From the NCBI GenBank assembly GCA_902500775.1, contig CABVRZ010000021.1:1-64000 (forward strand): DNA of 64,000 nt, in the 5' to 3' direction. Below the pieces are notes generated by a model. That model was not told where the DNA came from. It searched no databases and was given only the letters and a program-made list of their open reading frames with translations. This DNA comes from an uncultured Nitrospira sp. (GTDB lineage: Bacteria; Nitrospirota; Nitrospiria; Nitrospirales; Nitrospiraceae). A program made the position numbers and the translations under genes. Every line of letters starts with the position of its first letter. Position 1 is the first letter of the stretch. Positions 44,677 through 53,087 of this stretch are shown here, piece after piece.

Positions 44677-46830
44677 ATGACGACTCCTGCAAAAAGCGAA
44701 CAACAGCGCGTGAGTCGTTCGGAATGGAGTCCGACCGCTAGGGTAGTGCCCATTCTCGGATTTCTCCTCGGCCTGGTTGCATGCGTGAGCCTCATTGTCG
44801 TCGCAGTTCCTACACTCGTACGAAACTGGGCTGCGTCACACCTGACGTCTCTGATCCATCACGAGGTTGAGATCGACGATCTCACGCTAAACTTCATGAC
44901 CGGCCATCTCACCGTCACTGGTTTTCGCATCCGGTTAGACGATGATCACTCGGAACTAGTCTCAATTGCCAAAATCCATGCGGATATCGAGGTACTTCGC
45001 ACGCTCCGACGAGAGGTGCGAGTGAGACGCGTGGACGTAGTTTCACCCAAGATGCACCTCATCCGAACCGTGGATTCAGGATGGCTGCTGCCTTTTCCTG
45101 CACAACCAACGTCCGGTGAGAATACGTTCATCTCATCCGTCGTCATTCAGCGTCTCGAACTCCGGGACGGGACGTTGATCATAGAAGACCACTCAGCCAT
45201 TTCGACTTGGACTGACCACCTCCAGCACATCCAACTTAGCGTGATGAACCTGTCGACAACCACCTTATCCCCTATGACTGTCCATGGCTCGGCCCAGGTC
45301 TTCGATCGAGGTAGTTTGCTGTTGAACGGATCAGCCGTATCAGACTTCCGCTCAGGAACGTTGGGGATCGACCTTTCGGGCATAGCACTCGCTAGAGTTC
45401 AAGACTATCTCGACAATCTTCCAGGCATGAAGGGACTCGTGGATGCTCGGCTCTCGATTACCTGGCCCGGCAAAGGACCGGCGTCGATCCAGATCGGTGG
45501 CTCACTTGAGGGACACAACATAGAGATGGGATCCGCGGATCATCTGAGTGGTCGTGCTCATGCTGTGACTCTTTCACAAATAGACATCCTGTGGCCCAAT
45601 CGCATCACTGTGGATCGCGTGCTTGTGATGAAACCCGAAATCTGGGTCCGCCGAAATGAGAGTGGCCATTTCGCGGGAGTTATTCCATCCAGGAGCTCAG
45701 GAGTGCCGTCACCTTCCTCGCGATCTCACGACAACAGGCCAGAAGACACAAGAGGTTCCATACAGTGGTCCATCAATGAGGTCGTTGTCCACGGAGGAAT
45801 CGTGCATATCGAAGATCGCGCGGTCAGTCCAGTGTATACAAATGTGCTTCGGAACATCGAAATGTCTTACGAGAATATCAGCTCTGTCGCTCAGCACCCG
45901 GGAGCAGTCACTGTACGGGCTGATATTGCGAGCGGGGGGGCGCTGGACATCCACGGTCACCTCACACTGTCTGGCGCTGGACCAACCCTTTCATTAAAAG
46001 CGGTCATTCGTCAGTTTGTCGTCCCATCCACCAATCCCTATCTCTCACGAACCCTCGCACACTATACCACCGATGGAATGCTCACATCGGTCATGGAACT
46101 ACAACTCAACGGTGATCAGTTGCAGGTTCACAGCGATGTTACGCTCTCCGATCTACAAGTTGAACCGGTTCGGAACTCGACGCATGGGACAGTCCGAGAA
46201 CGAATCGGCCTTCCGTTGGGGCTGCTTATCGCCCTGCTCAAGGATGAGACCGGTCGTATCATCATCACGTTTCCCATTTCCGGCCCCCTGTCCAACCCCA
46301 CCTTCGATTGGACAAATGCATTCTGGACGACCATTCGCAATAGTGTGATGAAACTCATTGCCTTGCCACTCCGTTCGATCGGGAGTCTTTTCAAGAATAC
46401 GAACCACGTCGATGAAGTGGTTCTTACCCCCATCACCTTTACCCCTGGCGTACCGACAATTTCCTCATCCATGGAACGCATGCTGCGTGACATTGCACGG
46501 CTGATGAGTTCGGCGGATCGGACGATTCTCCATATTATCCCTATACTTCACTCAGCCGACCTCGATGCCCTTCAGCGACTCCAACCCGAGTCTTGGCCGG
46601 TTCCAAATATAGATACCCCTGAAACTGCAGGGTACTTATTGGCCGTGCGTCGAGCCTATCTTGTGGCTGCCCGCATAGCCGGGCTGAAAAAAATACCGGC
46701 GACACGACTCCATGTGCTCTCACCTCAACCAAATGGCTCGGCAGCAGCCACGCCTCGAGTCGAGCTCAGATTGGAAAACCCTGGTGGAACCGCTCCCACC
46801 CATCGCGCCTTCTCCGAGAGTCAGAGTTGA
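44677..46830 (+). CDS. DUF748 (AsmA-like) envelope protein
   Basis: A 717-residue protein. An N-terminal membrane helix (VVPILGFLLGLVACVSLIVV) is followed by a long periplasmic region of beta-rich repeats typical of the AsmA/DUF748 family: LNFMTGHLTVTGFRIRLDDD, VDVVSPKMHLIRTVDSGWLL, VEPVRNSTHGTVRERIGLPL, and the DUF748 signature ITFPISGPLSNPTFDWTNAF near 540-560. AsmA-like proteins may shuttle lipids across the periplasm. The C-terminal part (TPITFTPGVPTISSSMERML) resembles the extra domain of larger DUF748 proteins. The ATG at 44677 is preferred, with a purine-rich GGGGAAGGG upstream. Confidence 0.88.
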   Translation: MTTPAKSEQQRVSRSEWSPTARVVPILGFLLGLVACVSLIVVAVPTLVRNWAASHLTSLIHHEVEIDDLTLNFMTGHLTVTGFRIRLDDDHSELVSIAKIHADIEVLRTLRREVRVRRVDVVSPKMHLIRTVDSGWLLPFPAQPTSGENTFISSVVIQRLELRDGTLIIEDHSAISTWTDHLQHIQLSVMNLSTTTLSPMTVHGSAQVFDRGSLLLNGSAVSDFRSGTLGIDLSGIALARVQDYLDNLPGMKGLVDARLSITWPGKGPASIQIGGSLEGHNIEMGSADHLSGRAHAVTLSQIDILWPNRITVDRVLVMKPEIWVRRNESGHFAGVIPSRSSGVPSPSSRSHDNRPEDTRGSIQWSINEVVVHGGIVHIEDRAVSPVYTNVLRNIEMSYENISSVAQHPGAVTVRADIASGGALDIHGHLTLSGAGPTLSLKAVIRQFVVPSTNPYLSRTLAHYTTDGMLTSVMELQLNGDQLQVHSDVTLSDLQVEPVRNSTHGTVRERIGLPLGLLIALLKDETGRIIITFPISGPLSNPTFDWTNAFWTTIRNSVMKLIALPLRSIGSLFKNTNHVDEVVLTPITFTPGVPTISSSMERMLRDIARLMSSADRTILHIIPILHSADLDALQRLQPESWPVPNIDTPETAGYLLAVRRAYLVAARIAGLKKIPATRLHVLSPQPNGSAAATPRVELRLENPGGTAPTHRAFSESQS

Positions 46831-46877
46831 CAATGGCTACCCATTTGCTCCTCGCTACCTGAGAGGTACCTACGGCC

Positions 46878-47897
46878 ATGCATACGATCGGTAGGATTCT
46901 CCAAGTACCGGCCGTATTGCATCATGAGTTCAATGTGATCGATGCGAATCTGACCGTTCGTGACGGAATCATTTAGATCAGTGGCCGCAGCCTCGAGGGA
47001 ATCAATCACGACAAACTCAAGCGAGCGTTAGGTAGCATCGAGGGTGTGCCACAGGTGGTCCTCACCGAGACGGACGTCCATATGGCTCCCACGGCACCCG
47101 ACAAGAGTGGTGAGCTCGATCGCGTCGGCGAGGAATCCCGATTCTTGCCGAGAAGGCTCCTATTTGCCCCGCTTCACGCTGATCCTCGGTGGCCGCATTT
47201 CTCTGCCGCCTATCGCGGGTATCGCACCAACGATCTCACTGCGGCCTTTGCCGGGACCTTCGGTGAGACCTTCTCCCTGTACCGGAACCGAGCGCCGCTG
47301 AGAGGGCAATGGGACCTTGTGCTCCAAGCCTGAGTTTTCAGCCTATTTGATTTGAGTGCGACCTCGCTGGACCTCGTAAACGCGGACTACAACGTGGGAT
47401 TTCTCATGGCCTATCGCTCCGGAAGGCTCTCAGGATTCCTGTGTCTCCATCATCAAAGCTCACACCTCGGTGATGAGTTTCTCCTCGCAAATCAGCGTGT
47501 CCAACGAATCAACCTGAGTTATGAAGAGGTGGACATGAAGTTGGCTTATGAGGCGTTTAATTGGTTACGCCTCTATGTCGGCAGTGGATATCTGGTTCAC
47601 GGTGCCCCATCGACTGTGGGAGCGATCGGTACTCAGTGGGGCATTGAGTTGACGAGTCCCGTAACGTTTTTGGGGGGATCCATTACCCCGATCGGGTACG
47701 CCGATTTTCAGTCCAATGAACGTTCGCAATGGGCGATGGCACAATCCCTCATGGCAGGCTTGCGATTTGAAAACGCACGAATTGGAAACCGGCAGTTACA
47801 ACTTCTCGTACATTAGTTTGCAGGTCCGTCCCCTGACGGCCAGTTTTACACACAGCACTCCCATTGGTTTGGCGTTGGGCTCCACTTTTATTTCTGA
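46878..47897 (+). pseudogene. DUF1207 protein with BON-like N-terminal part, three in-frame stops
   Basis: One continuous frame of 340 codons interrupted only by TAG (46974), TGA (47331) and TAG (47814), with no frameshift. The N-terminal 55 residues look like a small BON-like domain (FNVIDANLTVRDGII, then ISGRSLEGINHDKLKRALGS, IEGVPQVVLTETD). The rest is DUF1207: FLPRRLLFAPLHADPRWPHF, SLFDLSATSLDLVNADYNVG, QSSHLGDEFLLANQRVQRIN, FAGPSPDGQFYTQHSHWFGV and GLHFYF, a beta-barrel-like end. The stops sit at conserved positions and look like single base changes. Confidence 0.75.
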
Positions 47898-47968
47898 ACA
47901 CGCTATGGAAATGCACGGAACCGCACGCTGATCCCGGGATCCTGACCACTTGAAATGCCGGTCGTGCT

Positions 47969-49372
47969 TTAGCGCAGGACTGAAGGCCAAGACGAACCTG
48001 CCCGATAGGACCGTAACGGGACGAGATTTTTTTGCCACGCAGCCACGATCGGATCGATGACTCTCCAAGCCTCTTCTGCCTCATCATTTCTGATAAAAAA
48101 AGTTGAATTGCCCTCCAGGACGTCCAGAAAAAGACTTGCATACGCAGAGAGCGGTTCTGGTGCCAGTTCCGTGCGGAGCTCAACTGCATCGGCCTCTAAA
48201 GGATTTCCAGGACCGTTCACATTAATGGTCAATCCCACCTGATCTGTTTTGAGACCCAAACGTAACTGGTTGGATGTCACGACTTGTGAGGAGCCGAAGG
48301 TGGAGAGATGGGAGGGTTTGAAGAATACCGTCAATTCTTGTCGATCCTGCTTCATCGCCTTGCCCGTTCGTAAGACGAACGGGATGCCACGCCACCGGTG
48401 GTTATCGATAAACAATCGGATCTCGGCAAATGTTTCGGTCTGACGACGAGGATCCACTCCTGCTTCCTTGCCGTAGCCACGCATCGATCGCCCATTGCTC
48501 CTGCCAGCTGTGTAACGACCTCGGACCGTATGAGCGTCCATCTCCTGTTCTGATAATGGACGGATGGCCCTCAACAGCTCCGTTTTCCGGTCACGCAACT
48601 CGGATTCCGTCAACTGCGAAGGAGGTTCCATCGCCAGCAGGCACATTAACTGCAGCAAGTGATTCTGGATCATGTCTTTCAACGCCCCAGCTGAATCATA
48701 ATAGCCGACCCGACCTGCTAATCCATTCATCTCCTCCCACACAATTTCGACCTTCTCCACATGCTCATGGTCCCATGCCGACTCCAATACCCTGTTGGCA
48801 AAGCGTAGCCCGAGAATATTTTGCACGGTTTGTTTAGCCAAGAAATGATCCACTCGGAAAATGTCCTGTTCAGGCAAGAGATTGAGCAATCGGCGATTGA
48901 GCGCTCTGGCGGACTTCTCATCCTGCCCGAATGGCTTCTCCAGCATTAACCGACTATGTGGCGGTAACTGGACCTCATGGAGGTTGTCCACGATGGCCTC
49001 TGTGATAGAGGGGGGAAGACCGAAATAGAGTATCAACGGACCCCGCAGCGGCGTGATGACCGCTCTCAGTTGTCGTGCGTCGGTCAGGTCTGCAGATACA
49101 CGTCGTACCCGTGCGAACAGCTTCTTCAACACACCCATGCGTATATTTCGATGATACCTCTTGACCCGCGTTTCAATGCGGTGACGAACAGCGTGCCAGG
49201 GCTGTCTGGTCACAGCCATAATTCGCAACCCTCTAGGCAGCAGGTTCGCCGATTCAAGTTCGGCCAACGCTGGAAATACATACCGGCTGGCCACGTCAGA
49301 GCCGGCGCCGAGGAGAACGATATGCAGGTTCGGTAGTGTCGTAGCGAGAACAGCACGCTTATAGAAAGACAT
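47969..49372 (-). CDS. zwf: Glucose-6-phosphate 1-dehydrogenase
   Basis: A 467-residue enzyme of the oxidative pentose phosphate pathway, making 6-phosphogluconolactone and NADPH. It has a Rossmann fold (LLGAGSDVASRYVFPALAEL, a variant of the usual GASGDL), the EKPFG loop (about 143-147) and the active-site segment FRVDHFLAKQTVQNILGLRF, equivalent to RIDHYLGKE with the catalytic His. The substitutions are unusual, so the enzyme is divergent. The typical neighbours pgl and gnd are absent. It has GAGG 6 bases upstream and is transcribed alone on the minus strand. Confidence 0.9.
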   Translation of the reverse strand: MSFYKRAVLATTLPNLHIVLLGAGSDVASRYVFPALAELESANLLPRGLRIMAVTRQPWHAVRHRIETRVKRYHRNIRMGVLKKLFARVRRVSADLTDARQLRAVITPLRGPLILYFGLPPSITEAIVDNLHEVQLPPHSRLMLEKPFGQDEKSARALNRRLLNLLPEQDIFRVDHFLAKQTVQNILGLRFANRVLESAWDHEHVEKVEIVWEEMNGLAGRVGYYDSAGALKDMIQNHLLQLMCLLAMEPPSQLTESELRDRKTELLRAIRPLSEQEMDAHTVRGRYTAGRSNGRSMRGYGKEAGVDPRRQTETFAEIRLFIDNHRWRGIPFVLRTGKAMKQDRQELTVFFKPSHLSTFGSSQVVTSNQLRLGLKTDQVGLTINVNGPGNPLEADAVELRTELAPEPLSAYASLFLDVLEGNSTFFIRNDEAEEAWRVIDPIVAAWQKNLVPLRSYRAGSSWPSVLR

Positions 49373-49824
49373 ACAACCTCACTGGAAGTAGTTCATGATG
49401 ACTCGGCGCTGGTGCGGCAATCCGCGAGACACCTATCAACCTATGGACGTACGAGGTCCACCATATTGTCCTCGTAACAATAGAATATTGGGTAGTTTGC
49501 GTTTCAGCTCCTGGCACAGATGCACATTCCCTTCAGCACCATCACCGCAGGGAGCAGATTGAACAAACAATGGGATGCAATCAATTCAAGCAAGCCATCA
49601 TATCAATTTAGAGGAATAGGCCCCGGGCTTCATACTGGCGCAAACCCTAGCCCAAATGAATCGATGCAGGAAGCGCGTGAAGCCACCATTCAACCTGGTA
49701 CCTACCGGACACTGGATACCTTCTCCCTTCGAGGACAGCACGTCTTCAAGATTCATGCGAAGGAGGTAGACTCGAAAAAGTGGACGCCTTTACCCTCTAA
49801 GATTCACGGGGCTGCAGGTGTGAG
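49373..49824. other. Spacer upstream of IS3 remnant
   Basis: A 452-bp stretch between the zwf start and the IS3 remnant. It should contain the zwf promoter. A plus-strand frame from 49520 runs into the transposase but its first 100 residues show no recognised domain. Confidence 0.35.
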
Positions 49825-50910
49825 ATGGAACGAGTGCCACGACGGCAGTATACGAAGGAATTCCGGGAGCAGGCCGTGCGGTTGGTTTTTGGAACAGCAG
49901 GTGACGATTCCGAAGGACGCCCGACGCCTCAGCATGTCGGGCAAAACGCTCAAGAACTGGGTGGGGCAAGCGCGGCGTGGCCAGCTTGCGACAGTGGGCG
50001 AGAGCCGACGGCCCGTGACGGAGCTGGAGGCTGAGCTATCTCGGCTCAAACGCGATCTTGCTGACGCACGGATGGAGCCGAACATCCTAAAACAATTCCA
50101 CCGCATACGTTGCCAAGACGCAGCTGCCCGGTACGCGCTCATGAGAACACTGCGTCTCCAGTATCCGCTGAGTCTGTTGTGTCGAGTACTGGAGGTGTCC
50201 CGAAGCGACTCCTAGGCCTGGCAGCATCGGCGACCGTCGACACACGTACGGCCCGGAGCGTCTCCAAGCGGAATTGCGTGAAGACGGTTTTCCAGCTGGG
50301 ATCGGCCGCATCAAGCGGCTGCGGAAGACACTGGGCCTGCGCTGTACACCGGTGCGACGGTTCACGCTCACCACGGATTCGGCGCATCGACTGCCGGTGG
50401 CGGACAACCTCCTGGCTCAAACGTTCACCGCGACGCGCCCGAATGAGACGTGGGTGACCGACATCACCTAGATCGCGACGGCGGAAGGGTGGTTGTATCT
50501 GGCGGGGATCAAAGATCGGTATACGTGTGAGGTGGTCGGGCATGCGATGGAGGGCCGCATGACGATGGACTTGGTGAGGCACGCCTTGGTGCGAGCGGTG
50601 GAGGCGAAGCGCCCACGCCCGGGGTTGATCCACCACTCCGATCGCGGGTTCCAATATTGTGCCCGGGACTATCAGGATCAGCTGCAGCCGTTGGGCCTGA
50701 CCCCGTCCATGAGTCGGAAGGGCACCTGCTATGACAACGCACCGATGGAGCGTTTTGGGGGGACGTTGAAGAATGAGCTGGTGCACCACCGGCGGTATGC
50801 CACGCGAGAGCAGGCCCGGCGTGAGATCACGGAGTCCATCGAGCTGTTCGATAACCGTCAGCGGCGACATTCTCGACTGGGGTATTACTCGCTCACAACG
50901 ATGTCTTTTG
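49825..50910 (+). mobile_element. IS3-family insertion sequence remnant
   Basis: A decayed IS3 element. orfA starts at MERVPRRQYTKEFREQAVRL (49825), shifts frame, and continues VTIPKDARRLSMSGKTLKNW, ELEAELSRLKRDLADARM. orfB begins YALMRTLRLQYPLSLLCRVL, shifts at about 50210, and continues FPAGIGRIKRLRKTLGLRCT, NETWVTDIT, then a TAG (50469-50471) replacing Tyr, then IATAEGWLYLAGIKDRYTCE, MERFGGTLKNELVHHRRYAT and RQRRHSRLGYYS. The TAG and shifts make it inactive. The last 460-codon frame runs through the IS end into the GGDEF gene. Confidence 0.8.
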
Positions 50911-51137
50911 CCATGTGGCTAGAGATGGCGTCTGAGAAGCGTGGAAACGGCTCAAGCCCAGAATGCCCACGTAACGCACGGCTTCGTGCCAATGTGTTTA
51001 GGATATGCCTGTTCACCAGTGCTAGAACTCTCTTCAGATTGCCGACCAGGGTTCTTGCTAGTATCAACGAGGCGAGATTTTCCGCACAATCCACCCGTAG
51101 AATCACAACACGTTCAAAGACTTGCCTGAGGTGCACA

Positions 51138-51626
51138 ATGACACACACACACAGAAGTTCTCGACGTCTTGTCAAGAGACGTGATCACTCGACCGGCCTT
51201 TCCCAGCCATCCCTTCGCGAAGATCACTTTTCCCAAAACTCTGCATCTTTGATTCTCTTTCATATTGATCGTTTGTCCAATCACGAAACAAGGAGCGATC
51301 CAGGTGCAAATACGTTACGCATGGAGGAGGTCGCGGAGAACATTTCCAAGACCATCAAGCATAGTGACGCGTTAGTGGCGCGTTATGGAATCGATGGATT
51401 TGCGGTACTCCTACGTCAAACCGACTTTGAAAATGCGGTTCGAGTCGTTGGTACTATCGATAGTCGGCTAGAATCTCTAGGCTATGCGTATTCCAGCACG
51501 CAACCGCTCGTTATTCAGGTAGGACCAGCATCGTCATTGTGGTCCAAAATGAACTCGTCCCTGAGCTCACTTATCCAAGCAAATCGACCTGGCTATGTTC
51601 GGAGTCCCGAGCGCGAGTGCCTTTAA
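51138..51626 (+). CDS. Degenerate GGDEF-domain protein
   Basis: A 162-residue protein. Its central part is GGDEF-like (LILFHIDRLSNHETRSDPGA, VAENISKTIKHSDALVARYG, LLRQTDFENAVRVVGTID), but the active-site loop reads ARYGIDGF where a working diguanylate cyclase has RYGGEEF, so it probably does not make cyclic di-GMP and may be a sensor or a relic. The N-terminal 30 residues have no sensor domain. GAGGTG 4 bases before the ATG at 51138 gives an independent start within the frame that continues from the IS3 remnant. Confidence 0.6.
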   Translation: MTHTHRSSRRLVKRRDHSTGLSQPSLREDHFSQNSASLILFHIDRLSNHETRSDPGANTLRMEEVAENISKTIKHSDALVARYGIDGFAVLLRQTDFENAVRVVGTIDSRLESLGYAYSSTQPLVIQVGPASSLWSKMNSSLSSLIQANRPGYVRSPERECL

Positions 51627-51732
51627 CCTCTTCAAGCAAATTGAACGATGTACTGAGTCTCAATCCTGCTCGCCCACGAAAAGGATTGAGAGTATTTTGC
51701 TCCCTGCCTGTAATTACTAAGCCGAACGCTAA

Positions 51733-51949
51733 CTAGCCCGCATTATTCATGAACACTTCTACTGCACCCGCCGATACGCCGCTGCGACAAGCCTGGCCGC
51801 GGTCTGTCAGCGGTCAGTCGAGCAGGCTCGCCCTTCGTGACCTCGACATACTGTTGCAAGTATGCCTCGGTCTCTCAGGGCTCCGCGTGCCCGTCTCGCC
51901 TGGCGTTTCGTCGGTTTCGTCACGAACTGTCATGAATAATGCGGGCTAG
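51733..51949. mobile_element. Short element with perfect 20-bp terminal repeats
   Basis: The left end CTAGCCCGCATTATTCATGA (51733-51752) is the exact reverse complement of the right end (51930-51949). The element is 217 bp and non-coding, bounded by TA (the TA of CTAG). The ends do not match the other family (CAGTxTGxTGA), so it is a separate type, perhaps a MITE of an absent IS. It lies between the GGDEF gene and the ferritin-like gene, 107 bases after the GGDEF stop. Confidence 0.7.
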
Positions 51950-52046
51950 TGCTCACCTTCAATTCTTGAACGGTGCATAAACAGGGGGCTTCTGAATGCC
52001 CTAATTTATAACATGTGCACGGTATCGCGGTCGGATCAGTAAGCGT

Positions 52047-52604
52047 TCAGTCCCCATGTTTCAATAGACTTACTAAATCCTCCGCATGCTCCTCCTCCTT
52101 GGCTACAATCTCTTCCAGCAGGCGTTGTGTGGTTGGATCATTATCATGGATAAAGGCAATCATCTCTCGGTAACTATCAGTGGCGATTCGTTCCGCAATA
52201 AGATCTTCCTTGATCATATCCGGAAGAGTCTTCCCTTCAACGTATTCGGCATGACTTCGACTCAACATTCCCTCTGGTGAGAAGTTAGGCTCCCCTCCCA
52301 ACTGAATGATTCGCTCCGCGAGCTGATCTGCATGACCTTGCTCTTCACCGGCATGCGCGAGAAACTCTTTTTTTACGCTCTCAGAATTCATTCCTTGGGC
52401 CATAAAATAGTGTCGACGATAGCGCAACACACAAACAATTTCAGTCGCCGGCGCCTCGTTTAGTAGCCTAACCACCACCTTCGGATCGCCGCGGTACCCT
52501 TCAGTTAAAGCCCCTTCCTCAATTTGCTTACGCGCGCGCTGTCGGAGTGTCTTTACATCCGTCAAAAACGGTGATTGTCCCTTTCGGGCACTGTCTTGTT
52601 TCAT
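52047..52604 (-). CDS. Ferritin-like (bacterioferritin-type) protein
   Basis: A 185-residue four-helix protein. Likely diiron ligands lie in helices EIVCVLRYRRHYF, EFLAHAGEEQGHADQLAERI, DLIAERIATDSYREMIAFIH and EEIVAKEEEHAEDLVSLL, with the E...ExxH pairs expected for ferritin-like proteins. It may store iron or protect from oxidative stress, in agreement with a superoxide dismutase elsewhere in the window. The ATG at 52604 is preferred over an earlier GTG because AAAGGG is 9 bases upstream. The C-terminal end is cytoplasmic in character. Confidence 0.88.
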   Translation of the reverse strand: MKQDSARKGQSPFLTDVKTLRQRARKQIEEGALTEGYRGDPKVVVRLLNEAPATEIVCVLRYRRHYFMAQGMNSESVKKEFLAHAGEEQGHADQLAERIIQLGGEPNFSPEGMLSRSHAEYVEGKTLPDMIKEDLIAERIATDSYREMIAFIHDNDPTTQRLLEEIVAKEEEHAEDLVSLLKHGD

Positions 52605-52733
52605 GTCTATCACCCTTTAAACAGTATCATGCTCAGGTTGCATCCACGTATCTTGTGGCACGAGACCCACTTTGAAGTTGGGTTCTCTCACGGCATTCAG
52701 AAACAGTTTTCTTAGCAGCGACACAATCCAATT

Positions 52734-53048
52734 CTATACGTGCAATGTTTTTATCTGCCGCTCCGCTTCCAACCAATGCTGCAGGTGATTGCCGTCCTTG
52801 AAACCACTGGCCTCATAGAGCAGATACGCCCTTTCAGAGATCCTATAGTGAAGTGCATCATCCGATGAAACGTCAGCCTCATCCGACTCAATGTCCTGAA
52901 TCCTTCTATCTTGCCACGAGAAGGGTCGAGACGGCGGCGGAGCCTCGGCATAATCGCTCCCCTCGGACTCCTCACGTATCATCAATTCAGGACTCTCCGT
53001 CTTCTTAGGTTTTGTGGTGCTGGTTTCCTTTGCTTTCAAGCGTGCCAT
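52734..53048 (-). CDS. DUF2934-family protein
   Basis: A 104-residue protein. The N-terminal half is charged and low-complexity (KAKETSTTKPKKTESPELMI); the C-terminal 45 residues are a DUF2934 domain (RISERAYLLYEASGFKDGNH, LQHWLEAERQI), a short helical motif of unknown role often found in stress clusters and in Nitrospira. GGAGGG 6 bases before the ATG. It starts 39 bases before the 3' end of the OmpA-like gene is reached on the same strand, so the two may be co-transcribed. Confidence 0.82.
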   Translation of the reverse strand: MARLKAKETSTTKPKKTESPELMIREESEGSDYAEAPPPSRPFSWQDRRIQDIESDEADVSSDDALHYRISERAYLLYEASGFKDGNHLQHWLEAERQIKTLHV

Positions 53049-53087
53049 GATAACCCTCCCTCTACATAAACCCTGCCGGCTATCTCC

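Noticed and set aside
284-50471. Stop-codon recoding (TGA or TAG read as an amino acid) to explain the in-frame stops
   Set aside because: Stops of both kinds occur, at different amino acids, mostly in insertion-sequence relics that also carry frameshifts; large intact genes nearby use normal stops and ordinary Trp codons.
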